A model generated the notes under the pieces. The model did not search any database. It was given only the letters and a program-made list of their open reading frames with translations, and was not told the DNA's origin. From positions 53,284,748-53,348,747 of the forward strand of contig NC_083599.1 of NCBI RefSeq assembly GCF_020882245.1: a stretch of 64,000 bases of DNA. The letters are read 5' to 3'. Source of the DNA: Rhopalosiphum padi. Lineage: Eukaryota > Arthropoda > Insecta > Hemiptera > Aphididae. Positions within the stretch are counted from its first letter, which is position 1. Each line of letters begins with the position of its first letter. The position numbers were made by a program, and so were the translations under genes. This document shows, piece by piece, positions 53,136-64,000 of this stretch.

Positions 53136-55826
53136 TATTAGCTGGATGAATGGATGCTTGACTATAATATTATACCATACTTTTAGTCCTGATCATATAT
53201 GAAAAACTGGAGATACTCGTAGTTAAAAATTGAAGGGCTATTTTCCTACAAAAACAAGATAATTTATATTTCATCTTCAAAAATTGTTCTTTAATTTTAT
53301 TTTCAAATAATTTTATTTTTAAATAAAGCTATGTTTTTATACTTAGGTTTTATAAAAATCAAATAATGGTATCTGTGCTATATAGCTAGGTAGTCATTTT
53401 AAATATTCGTGAATGTCACTATACTTTTATTTTTCTTCAATTGATATGAAATTGTTCTCTGATCATGTTCATATCGAAACCAAAGATACACTTTTATTTA
53501 TATAGACCAGAACAATTGTTTTGTATGAATTGTTTATAGACACATAATTAATTGGTCACCTGGATGTTACTCAACTGGAACTGCACCAATCACGACCGAT
53601 CATTTTGAATTCTTATTCTCTCTTTTTATTGTATATTGTATTAACCATTGTTTCGGTTGAGGTATATACGTTATACACCGTATAATATATATTCGAGCAC
53701 TGCTATATTTTTATTGTAAACAAACAACAGTGGAGTACTGGAGTGTCCTTGCCGGATCTGATGGTTTTTGTTTTGACACCGTAACGACGTTAAATATTGT
53801 TTTAATTAAAGTTTTTTTTCTTTTCTTCTGTTTTTCTTTCAGCCAAAACCGAGGAGGAAACTTTATTTTGTTTTTTATTACTGAGTTTATCGCTCAGTTC
53901 CCTAATTAGTATTATTCTCTTTCCCCACGAATTACTTTGACTCGCGTAAAAATAACCAACGATTAATGATTCTGTCCGCGACCCATTTCGTAAATTTCAG
54001 ACCCAAAAGTAATCGTTTCTCTTTTAACCTTCTTTCTCTCTCACTGTATTTCTCTCTCTCTATTTTTACGTATATTGTACGTATTACAAATAATAACGGT
54101 AGTATTGTGTATCCTACGAGTAGTAGTAGTGCACATACGCATAGAACTCGGTCTCTTTTTTTTGTAATAAACGTTAAATGTATTTCTAAATATATTCTTT
54201 TAGAATAGATTATAATATAGATAATGAATAATTATGTGTGTCAAAATATTTAAATTATACTTCATAAAAATATTCTAAAATAACATAATATCTATTATAA
54301 CGGAGACTTTCGTACTTTTTTTTCTTAATTGTTTACACAATGTAAAAATTGAACTGAGATAATTTTTAATATGGTCTTGGTATTTAATTTATATTGACTT
54401 ATCTGAATTCGTCATGATAATTAAAAAACAAATATCGAAAAAGATTTTTCACTACCAAAATATGTATTCCTAGCAGGTAGGCTAAAACTATGAAAAAATT
54501 ATAAACATTATCATCACACATAATGCAAAGCGATCATAGTTGCGTCTTCTTCACACTCGGCCTGTGTCGTAGTTTGATCGGTTGTTTTTCCTAACTAATA
54601 ATATTAAAATGTCTTTCAATTGAGAAGTAAGATGTAGACGAAGTGAAGAAATATTAAAGTAGGGTATATGTGTCTAAACACTGTGTTAATAATAATCTAT
54701 TTTGCCATGCTAAAAACGATAATTAAAACTATATTACAATAATATTTAATTAATAAAGTTTTATTTGAGAAATTCATACCATTTTTCTTTCATAACGTGT
54801 GTACGATGTTAAAGTTATTGTGAATTAAAATTGTTTAAGGAGATTTATCGAATATTTTAAACTATAGATTAAAATAATTTATAACAGGATTTTAAAAGTA
54901 AAAACCTTAACCACTGTAATAATAATAATAAAAAATAAATAAATTAGATTTTATTATAAAAAACATTGTATTATTTAGCATTGAAAATCTTAATTTTGTG
55001 TGTTTCATTTTTTTGTTTGTTTAATTTAACCTCGAGATCTTGGTATCATTTTAGCATCGAATATTTAACCTCGATCGAGTATTTAATCGTAATTTCCAGA
55101 ACAGTCAATGTTTACTATTTTTGGAGTTTTTAAGATTTCAAGCCTCCTGAATCGTTAATAAGACAAGACTTTATTGTTCTCCATGCGAGATAGAATAGGT
55201 ACGGTCTTGTCTTTCACTTTTGAATTTATTTTAATGATTGAGCTCGTTGTGCGTGCAAAACAATTTAAAGATTTATTCACAACATCTATAGTACTTAATT
55301 TTCTGAACGATTGTATGGAAAACTTTGGTTCTTGTGATATACAAGGAGCTGTTTTTTGGGTATGTTAGTTTAGTTCATTCACTAGATAAAATAGAGTTGA
55401 GTTTTTTTGTCAGACTAGGTTTTATGCTTATTATCTTTTATCATCATATTATATATCATATTTTTATCTGATTTTATTGCATCACATTTTACATGACTGA
55501 AAATGAGTAAGCTTTCTTTGAGTTATATTTTTTCGTTATTAAATTATCAAATTTAAATGACTGGCAAATTAACGCATTTTTTCTTTATACCACTATGTGT
55601 ATTATATTAGACATAATTATATACATTAGTTTTCAATTTTTGTTTTTTGACAAAGGATGATTTTATAATAAAGGACGCTACAGCTAGATGAAACTTTCAT
55701 TGGACTTACAGCATTTACTGTGACTTTTTATCGTCTATATACATTTAAACTCTAGTAACTCTAACATATATTATCTTAAATACACATAAAAATAATATAT
55801 CTATCTAGGCATAGCTATGGTTGGTT

Positions 55827-55832
55827 TATTTT
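55827..55832 (-). promoter_or_regulatory. Polyadenylation signal AATAAA
   Basis: AATAAA on the minus strand lies about 85 nt past the TGA of the exon ending MDYFYAI. The position is typical for an insect 3' UTR. In such AT-rich DNA the hexamer is common, so the support comes from its position. Confidence 0.4.
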
Positions 55833-55915
55833 CAAATTTCACACTTATCGTCGTATAATTTGAAATAAATTATTACAGACTTCCTCAATTCAATTGTTTT
55901 GTCGGCAGAAGATCC

Positions 55916-55961
55916 TCAAATGGCGTAGAAGTAGTCCATCTTGTCAGACGTGTCGGTGTGG
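55916..55961 (-). CDS. Terminal exon of the same unrecognised gene, ending MDYFYAI
   Basis: This last coding exon follows the strong acceptor ctgttttcag on the minus strand. It supplies one base of a split Cys codon and then HTDTSDKMDYFYAI followed by TGA (55916-55918). Codon use is GC-rich at third positions (GAC TAC TTC TAC GCC ATT), unlike the AT-rich surroundings, which argues for real coding sequence. A short 3' UTR follows, with AATAAA on the minus strand at about 55827-55832. The final FYAI has hydrophobic residues at the last and third-last positions and could act as a class II PDZ ligand; this is inference only. Joined to the exon at 59300-59362 it gives a 35-residue C-terminus. The gene lies upstream of the kinase exons on the same strand, so it is either the neighbouring gene or one nested in a CaMKI 5' intron. 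Confidence 0.6.
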
Positions 55962-56477
55962 CTGAAAACAGATAATCAAAAACGGTGGGAAAATGTGCTA
56001 CGAGTGTTCGTCGAAAAATAAACAAAACGTAAATCTGCAATTACTTATCACACGTGAAACGGAAGTATACCTACATATTAATATGATATATTTAAATAAT
56101 CTATCTAATATTATACTTTAATATACAGTGCATACTATATGTGGACAACGATGACTAAGCTCTTCTATGAGCTATACCTTACAACGATTTCATCATGTCG
56201 TTTATAATAATAAATATAACGTTAATTTTTTGGTGGGGGAGGGGGTAGTGAAATGGATCAGTACTAATGAGAAGTAAGTTAAAAATTTATTTTTTATTTG
56301 TTTGCTTTAAATGTTGATTAAAAACTAAAAAAAATATTATAATATGTATTATTTTAAATAATTTAAACTATGTCAACAAATGTATATAATACTGTTAATA
56401 TAGGGATATAGCTTATTAATACATGTGGTAGTGAGGTTGTGGTGTTCTCTCTCTCCAATCCGGTAAATACGTTTCTG

Positions 56478-56516
<39 letters not shown>

Positions 56517-59299
56517 CACCTAGGAAATTACTACATAGGTCCATTTATGCGTAATTTATAATAATAATAATGCAACCAGACCGGCTAATCTGACGTCCAG
56601 ATGTGCATAATAATATGCGTTAATTTGATTTCGCACACAGGATTACATTGAGTATACGGGTACACTGTACACCGTGAGCAGCGCATGCGAAAATGATAAT
56701 ATTATTAAAATGAATAGCAGCAGGTGATGTAATGCAAATGGACAGATGGGCTCAACGAAATTTGATTTTAGCTCCGTCCACAGTGTGAAAATATCACACT
56801 TATAATAGAACTGCCCTTTTAAGCTGAATTATCAAAGTCCAAAACCATTTCAAAATGAGGTTAAGTCATATTAAAAATTCTAATAGCACATTTAGGCGAA
56901 TATGCAGTAAGTTTGAAATATTTTTCAACAAAAACAATAGGCAATGTTTTAAAAATTAAAACGTAAATCATCGAAAAATATCCAATTAATATTGTAGAAG
57001 GTACTAAAGGTTTGGAATATTAGATTAGCCCTTATAAGTAATATAATATTTACAACAGTTTGTAAATTATAAAAATCAATGTACATTAAATATATTATAT
57101 ATGTATAAAATATTATGTTATAATTATTATATTATAAAATAAATAAATAAAGTTTTTACTTACTGCGTTTTTGATTACAAGCTTTCAAAATAAGTATTTG
57201 TAACTTAAATGAATACTCCTACTATATAAGGAGTAAGATATGTCTATAAACAACTTATTTTATCATATTTGTTTTTAATTCATTGCATTTTTCGAGTAAA
57301 TTTGTATAAGAAAGCACATAATATTATACTATTGTAAGAAGTATAATGCATTAGGTGTCATGATTTTAAGGAAATACAAAATATAAAAATACATTTTTTT
57401 TGAAAATTTTCTCCAGTGAGTTGTGCGACATAATTTTAGCTAACGCGCGGAGTATGAGTATAGATCAGGCTGTTTCTGTCGGAAGAGCCGATTTGACTGT
57501 AAAATATTATTATTGTTTAGTTCATGCACATAATAATACTATATAATATTCAATACTCACGACCAAATATTAATATAAAAAATTAGACGTCTAATGTCAT
57601 TATATGTAAATCTAATGACGATAACATAATATCATTGTAAAAATGTGTCAGGTTAAGATATTAGGTATTATTAGAGTCTATTGTACTCGTCGTGGTTAGG
57701 TGTTGGCACAGCTAGAGGCAGATGTTAGTCATTCTCGATAATTTAATATACGAAGTACACTAAATGTACCGAAATACGCAATTTACATATTGCATTGGAC
57801 GCGGACAATGATTATTAGCTGGTATTAGTGTCGGGTTGATTAGTCCATAACCTCATGCGATCTTTAACAGTAATACAACAACAATGCGTTGCGCGTGGTT
57901 TAGCGATTATAATATTATATTGTATTATACATAATATACTCGTACTTGTACAATGCGATTATTTTCTATATTGCTCAAAAGAATTATTAATGGAATTTCA
58001 TAGGTCAAATGTTTTGAATTAGTTCTTAAACGGGGGTTATCCGTAAGTTGTTCGTGTTTATTTCAATTGAACGTCGAACAAATAAATATAAAAGAATTCA
58101 TATTATGATATCATAATGTATATCATATATACTTATATACTTGATCGAAAATGGGTATCGCTCTTTAAGAATTCATTAAGCAACCATTATGATGATGAAA
58201 TGTGATGAATTAATTATGATTATAAAAAATTTAATTTGAGAAAATGTATAGTACTTGCCGTAGTAGGTTTATTAATAAAAAAAGTACTCTAAAACGAGTG
58301 AAACATAAATCGACCGAACAGAAGATATACGTATTTATTATAATATACTATAATATGTATGATGTTTCGTCTTAGAGAAATGATATCGCATTGCACACAC
58401 ACTTAAGTACAGGTATATTATGATGATATTTTAGTGTAATATAGTGTGAATTTTAAAGTTAAAAACTCATATTCTCGAAAGGTATTACCGTTTTTGAAAA
58501 TATAATTTTTACATTTTGACAAATAAAAAAATCATTTTTTAGTATTATAATAATTGCAAATCATTAATTTGTTAATTGCTGAATGAAAGCATACATTTTT
58601 AATTCATATTCCGATACACGTTTTTTCCAAATTTCAATTGAATGTTAAACGATGAGTTAAAGTACCTATTAAACATTTAGACGAGTAAAGTAGTAAACCG
58701 ATTTTGCGGCGTATATCTGCATGACGTGCCACTACACTTCACTCGTTATAAATTATTATTATAAATAAATTAATTATCTATTCATTCAAAATGTTATTTT
58801 TATAAATTTAAATTTTCAAAAAAATATTCTGGTTTGGAATATGAAATTAAAAATGTATGTACGTTGTCATTAAAAAAAAAAAATATATTTAAATATTGAT
58901 GATAAAAATAGTAAAAGAATATGTTTTTTTCACAAAAATTAATACTTTTTGAAAAAATCAGTTTTAAACTTTAAAATATTCACCTTTTATAATATGTACA
59001 AAACATATTTTTGGTGATAGTGTATATAGGTACAGTAAATAGTAAATGATTTAAATAGGCATTAGTTTACGAAATGCATATAATATTATATTATATGTAT
59101 ACATAGTATGATATATACTATATATTATAGTGACAGTGAGTGTGTTATACATATATTAGTGAGGCGATACAAAACAAATTCACAAGACAAGACAAAATAA
59201 GAAAATTCCGATCGGACACCGATTTATGCAATATGTACGAATGCAACTAACTGTGTTTACGAACCCTGATACCGTCACCCGTGCTACATATAGACTCAC
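55962..59299 (-). other. Intron between the two exons of the unrecognised gene (3,338 bp)
   Basis: The intron is inferred from the donor gtgagt at its 5' end (59299) and the acceptor ctgttttcag at its 3' end (55962). It contains the (CA)18 microsatellite and otherwise AT-rich sequence. Confidence 0.5.
56479..56514 (+). repeat. (CA)18 microsatellite
   Basis: There are eighteen uninterrupted CA units in the intron between the exons at 55.9 and 59.3 kb. The run is directly visible and is a likely length-polymorphic marker. Confidence 0.97.
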
Positions 59300-59362
59300 C
59301 ATTGACCCTCGTTCTTATCGTCGGTCCCCGAATGATCACTCCTTTTCACGGATTTACTGAAC
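59300..59362 (-). CDS. Penultimate exon of an unrecognised gene
   Basis: This 63-nt exon lies on the minus strand between the acceptor atctttag and the donor gtgagt. Only one frame is open: one base, 20 codons (FSKSVKRSDHSG then TDDKNEGQ), then TG. The encoded stretch is hydrophilic and rich in Ser, Lys and Asp, as in a disordered cytoplasmic tail, with a basic SKSVKR patch. Its two trailing bases join the first base of the exon at 55961 to make TGC (Cys), so the two exons are phase-compatible. I do not recognise the protein. Earlier exons were not found up to the right edge of the window. Splice-site quality and phase agreement are the evidence; there is no homology behind it. Confidence 0.6.
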
Positions 59363-59512
59363 CTAAAGATAGAAACGATTATGCATGTGTTCAATAGGTA
59401 TCATTTATTTGCACGGTTTACTCATCAGTGACGACTAAAATAACAGCAACAACAATAATAAAAGTTGTAAACAACTAGGTGGGAGGTTTTGTGTATGACA
59501 TTATGCATATCA

Positions 59513-59658
59513 TACAGGATGAACGTTTTCCGGCGAACCGGTAAATATGTAAAGAAACGCTAGGAATCAACCAAGTATTTTAATTACATTTTTTATTGAT
59601 CACTTGCGTTTCTCGAGGTATTGCCCGGTTCGCGATAAAAAGAGTCAGTCATCCTGTA
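59513..59658. mobile_element. TA-flanked MITE (Tc1/mariner-like by target site)
   Basis: The element at 59515-59656 (142 bp) begins CAGGATGA and ends TCATCCTG, with TA on both sides. A second inverted block, GCGAACCGG (59533-59541) against CCGGTTCGC (59625-59633), makes the arms roughly 27-32 nt long. The TA duplication and size fit a non-autonomous Tc1/mariner-type element. It lies in the presumed upstream intron of the gene ending at 55916, about 150 bp beyond its 59.3-kb exon. No coding capacity. Confidence 0.65.
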
Positions 59659-60829
59659 TAATATAATATAGGTAGTGTAAATTATGTGTGATATTTGTAT
59701 ATATTGTGGGTAGAATTGTCATGCAATCATGTTAAAAATGCGCATATATATATATATATATCATAGGGTTCGCGAACGGGACGTGGCATACGCTCGAATG
59801 AATTTATTTTTGGAAAAATATATTTTTGATGAACTGCAGCTATGATATTACGTATAGTCCGTGTAGAGTAATACTATTATTATTATTTATAAATATGTTT
59901 GCCGTGTTCGACGAATCTACGATGTTTGATGCCGAAAACGATAAAGTTGACGAAGAAAAGACTTCTATTATTACCTTGTTATATAATGTTATATAATATG
60001 TTACAGACAAATCCCGAGATCATTGTAAGATAAAGTTAGGTTTTAATGGTTGATGCTAGGATTTCGATATGTAGGTAGAATCACAAACATATATCTTTTA
60101 TTTCTGCCATCATAAGCCAATTTAAATTGTTATTCTGATTAAATTGTCTCAATCAAAATAAATTGGAACTAAAAAAATAAATATACAATAATAGAGAAAA
60201 ATTAAAAAATGTTTTATAATGAAATGAAATTTAAATATTTTAAATAAAAAATATTTTTTTTTCACTTGAATACAACTTGATTTTGTATGATTTTATTTTT
60301 TATGCACACCCTACGATTAAAGCTCCTATCACCTACAAAGGTAGTTAATTCACTTCGTCCGCGTTTACTTGCAAACGCCCACTTTTTTTTTTATGAAAAT
60401 ATTTAAGTGATTTGTTTTAATTAAGTATAATTAAGTATAATAAATATAAATAAGTATAATTTTTCAACAAAATAAATGTATTGTAATAATCATAATATAC
60501 TGTAGAATTAAATTTAATATTATGCTTAACTCAGTTTTTAATTTTTCACTATAAGTAAAAAAAATCTTATTATAGGTTAAGTAATTTTACTGTCAAGGTT
60601 TTCTATATTATAGTTTGTAAAAAACATTATAAGAAATAGCCTGAATAGAATTTTTAGCTTTCTCTGATTAATAAATCAATTTTATACCATTAATTAGTAA
60701 GACATAACTTTACTAAGTTATTGGGCTTTGTCGGTAACATATAACATTATTTGTTTTTTCACTGAGAAGAAATTCGTTCCTATGATTATGAAAAAAAACA
60801 CTCAGTCTATTTTTTTTAAATTTTTAGAT

Positions 60830-61118
60830 ATAATTAAGGAAACTATTTCCAATATTTTAATATTTTTTGAATACAATCCATAAATTATATTTCAAACCCC
60901 TTTTCATAGACCAACTATAACTTTCATATAAAAAGTTGAACAACTCAAAACCTACTCGTTTAAATGTTGATATTGGTACGTCAAATTTTTCAAAAAATTA
61001 ACTAATAAATAATTGAAAATATGGTATATTTAAAACTGCAAAAATAGGATTTTGTATAACTGAATTGTTGAAGAAAAAATAGCGGAGGTGAGCATACTTG
61101 GTTAATCAGCCTGTATAA
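60830..61118 (-). repeat. Copy of the 'aggatgattcac' repeat family
   Basis: Read on the minus strand from 61118, this begins atacaggctgattaaccaag then tatgctcacctccgctatttttt. That matches the termini at 3104 and 7535 in order and spacing. The other end is not clear, so the left limit is a guess. Confidence 0.35.
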
Positions 61119-64000
61119 TATTATGGATGGATGTTCTGCAACTAAATGCGTGATAACTACAGTCAAAATTACAAAACAGTATTCTTAAACTATGAACGGC
61201 TCTTTTAAGTTATGATTATCTATATGTTTGATGCCTTCTAAAACTTTCTGTCTAACACATGGATGATTTCAATAGACTATATTATAGTATTTTCGTCGCT
61301 ACAACACGTGAAACGCAGGTATGTTGACTTATTTAAATAGAATCGTGTTAAAATATCGACTATTAATGTTTAATGTAGTTGTAGGCAACAATTTTGTGGT
61401 GTGTATAAAAGTGGTTGTTTGTGTGTATAGTTTTACCGGTTGACGATGAAAATCATATGTGCTTCGTATGGACAATCTGTAAAACGATAATAACGACAGA
61501 ATTTTCCAAGACAACGTCACACCAATTATTACATTTACATAACTGGCATAAATGCATAGTACAAAACACATTATTATATAGTATATAATATTACACACAC
61601 GTTTAATTTAAACGGTGTCGAGTCACAATAAGACGACAAAAATTAAAATATATATAATGTTATTATTATACTTAAGCTGTGCATTTGAAGCGAACATATT
61701 TTTGTGCTTTTTGTAAGACAATTTTATTAATAACATGGATAATTCAAATAATATATTCAATTTTTATACCTTTAAATTCTAAATTGTTTTTGCATATGGC
61801 TATATGATTACGTATATGAGTGCATAAATTCATAGATTTCGCGTTAATTTTGTACATTGTACACGGAAAAATATTGGTTTTCAATATTTTTGTAATATTA
61901 TACTATTTAGTAGACGCCGCTTATAAGAATTGCTTTGAGACCAGCATAAAGTGAGTCATATGAATACAAATTATAGGTGAAGTGGGGAAAAACGAAAAAA
62001 TATTTTTAAATAATTATTCAATTTATTACCTACATATAAATTATCAGCTTTATCATTTCGCTATTTTAATTTTACTTATTTACAATATACATAATATTTA
62101 TTTTATTTTACTTTCATCTAATATTAAACATTTTTAATTATAATTTACTAAAAAAAATATATTCTTGTTTATTTTTAATTACTTACCAACATTTTGATAA
62201 TGGCATTGCTCGTACTAATAAAATAAAATATTGTTTATTAAAATGAGTGGTCTCGGTGATATGAAAAATGCGATAACGGTTGTTAAAATTAATTGAAACC
62301 ACTTGAATACAAACAACTTTTTATAAGTTAATTTATTTTAAAAATGTTCAAAAGTATGCAGACATTTCTACCAGTTTTTTGAGAGATTAGAAGGATCCTG
62401 GAGCAAGATTTGTATCTTATAAACGACTTTTTCAAAATGTATTTGGATAGGTCCGAACTGTTCTGGGCGAGTTTAAATTTTAAAGCAACTAAACTTTATA
62501 TCTACCAGCTTTATAAAGGGTTGTCAATGTAAGCTTATTAATTGGTAAAAACTACTTCAATATTATAGTGAATACAAAAATTGAAATAGTTTTGTCTCAT
62601 CCGTATGGACATTTCCTTATATACCTAGTACGATAATTTAAAAAAATAATATATTTTTCTCACATTTTACGGACTTTGAAACACATTTACAATGTTTTAT
62701 AATATTGGATATAAACCTTGATGGTTATTATCATCCATTCGCGGGTAGTGAAATATGAAAAATTAGCATAATTTATTATTAATTGGTCGGATGCTGTTGA
62801 ATTAGGTCTCGTTAGCAGTAGGATTTTCATGTTTTCTCTTATTTTTCGTTTTTCCCCTGGTAACTGAGGCGGCGTTATAACGTATTATAATTTATGATAA
62901 TAGTATGTATGAAAAGGCGATATTTTTATTTAAGGACGTATGTCGGTAATAATTAAAGTATTTCGTTCCATGTGCTGGACCCGTATAAGGTATAAATATA
63001 TGTACTGGAAACAAAATGTATTATATATAAAGGTGTGATAATATCATACGTATTTATAATATACTGCACCCGTCGTTGCACTGTTGCCAACGTGAATACC
63101 AACAACAAAAACAGATAAAAAGCGGGACAGAGCATATATATAATAATAATTTTAAAGCGTATAATATACAAGCGAAACTAGACATACATAATATGAGTAC
63201 ACGGTTTGTCGACAGGGTTGTTAAAACTTGTATATTTTTAATCTTTTTAAAACGGTCCGCGTGGACGTACCTGCATAACAACATCAACGATAACAAACTA
63301 AAAAAAAAACCGTTTTTAATTGTCTCACCAAATAATTAAAAACGTGTTTTACACGACGAGGTACACAAAAAATAAATAAATTGCCTTAAACAATAATGAT
63401 ATTGCATGGCGGATCGTATACATAAATATAACTTCGTGTAGGTACCTACAATTGTTGTAACTCATCGTGTAGTCCTGTAGTTAATAATAACCGTAACTTT
63501 CTGTAAACATCTGGTTATACTCATTATATTATTATAATGTCTTATCTTCAATTTTACCATACTCCGGGTATGAATACATTTAAAAAACCTTGTGTTCTAA
63601 AAACAAAACAAGTTTTTTAAAATTTGAAACAAGACAATTTACAATCTGTACGGTAAAAAAATCGGAAAATTTGATAAGTTAATAGATTACGCATATCATG
63701 AAAAACATGATGAGGAAATCACACATTAGTAATGTACTAACGTTGATCTAAGTGTAGTGTTTGGATGGATGTGACTGTAATAATAATAGCTTTGGTACAA
63801 GCGATTGGTATTGCGCAGACCACGAGCTAGCCGAGATTCATACTCGGTAAATATGTATAGAATTATTTTTCCTTTTTGCGAAGACCCGGGGAACCATTAA
63901 TTAAACTTCAAAACGTGCTTTGTATACATATATGTTTGTATTATTTTCTATGTGGTCATATAGTGTATAGTAATGGTGGAGGGTTGGTTTCCCACGTTTT

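Larger units (their letters stand above)
50449..55826. other. AT-rich sequence; weak exon-like signals only
   Basis: GC-richer patches at 51480-51960 gave no product. A very strong acceptor-like tract ends at 53842 (tttttctttcag) and is followed by a 31-codon hydrophobic frame (53845-53940). A small plus-strand frame at 55184-55368, starting MRDRIGTVLSF, also has no support beyond its length. A short cgattctta-type repeat trace lies at 52459-52482. Confidence 0.35.
59363..64000. other. Presumed upstream intron of the unrecognised gene; no further exon recognised
   Basis: It contains the TA-flanked MITE (59515-59656) and a copy of the 'aggatgattcac' family (60830-61118). Overlapping frames around 62950-63340 on both strands are AT-biased and contradict one another. 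No exon ending in the required phase (two bases of a split codon) was identified. Confidence 0.4.

Noticed and set aside
62953..63339. Three overlapping frames of 72-87 codons on both strands
   Set aside because: They are mutually incompatible, AT-biased and without splice or homology support.
63800..63840. Plus-strand exon-like stretch (FGTSDWYCADHELAEIHTR) near a possible gtaaat donor
   Set aside because: The acceptor lacks a pyrimidine tract, two frames are equally open and nothing nearby supports a gene.

Overview
This window looks like nuclear DNA from an aphid (Hemiptera: Aphididae). It is about 70% A+T, has no bacterial-type operons, and carries short exons bounded by GT/AG splice sites that are separated by multi-kilobase introns. 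It is also littered with small non-autonomous transposons, several of which match repeat families I remember from aphid genomes. The aphid assignment is inference from composition, repeats and the insect-like kinase sequence; I ran no search.

The best-supported gene is on the minus strand. Three consecutive exons (32557-32631, 28190-28328, 23880-24003) encode about 112 residues of the catalytic core of Ca2+/calmodulin-dependent protein kinase type 1 (CaMKI). They run from the helix C to beta-4 region, through the hinge and the catalytic HRDLK, to DFG and the activation loop ending in GTPGYV. All three join in frame. The exons for the N-terminal lobe and for the rest of the C-terminal lobe and the regulatory tail were not found. 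The left 23.8 kb is therefore read as intron of this gene, with the next exon beyond the left edge.

Farther right, also on the minus strand, two phase-compatible exons (59300-59362 and 55916-55961) form the C-terminal 35 residues of a protein I do not recognise, ending ...MDYFYAI, followed by a likely polyadenylation signal. Since the kinase 5' exons were not found between these exons and the kinase exons, this is either the upstream neighbour or a gene nested in a large CaMKI 5' intron.

On the plus strand, inside the CaMKI intron between exons B and C, there is a probable terminal exon (26631-26789) coding for a tail-anchor-like C-terminus, with AATAAA sites downstream. A second, weaker plus-strand exon-like reading frame lies at 27561-27689.

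The rest is AT-rich intronic or intergenic sequence with mobile-element remnants. These include a hAT-type MITE with an 8-bp target duplication (25507-25912), a TA-flanked MITE (59515-59656), a MITE with palindromic ends (27634-27933), a perfect 19-bp-arm hairpin with TTAA ends (39088-39180), a tRNA-derived SINE head (46401-46479), and an 880-bp element with 14-bp inverted ends (49560-50439) plus shorter relatives. Degenerate copies of two further repeat families and several microsatellites are also present. CpG-richer islands at about 12540-13130 and 34220-35400 may be promoters. I found no operon, CRISPR array, canonical tRNA or rRNA, viral gene or toxin gene, and no convincing new multi-gene system.
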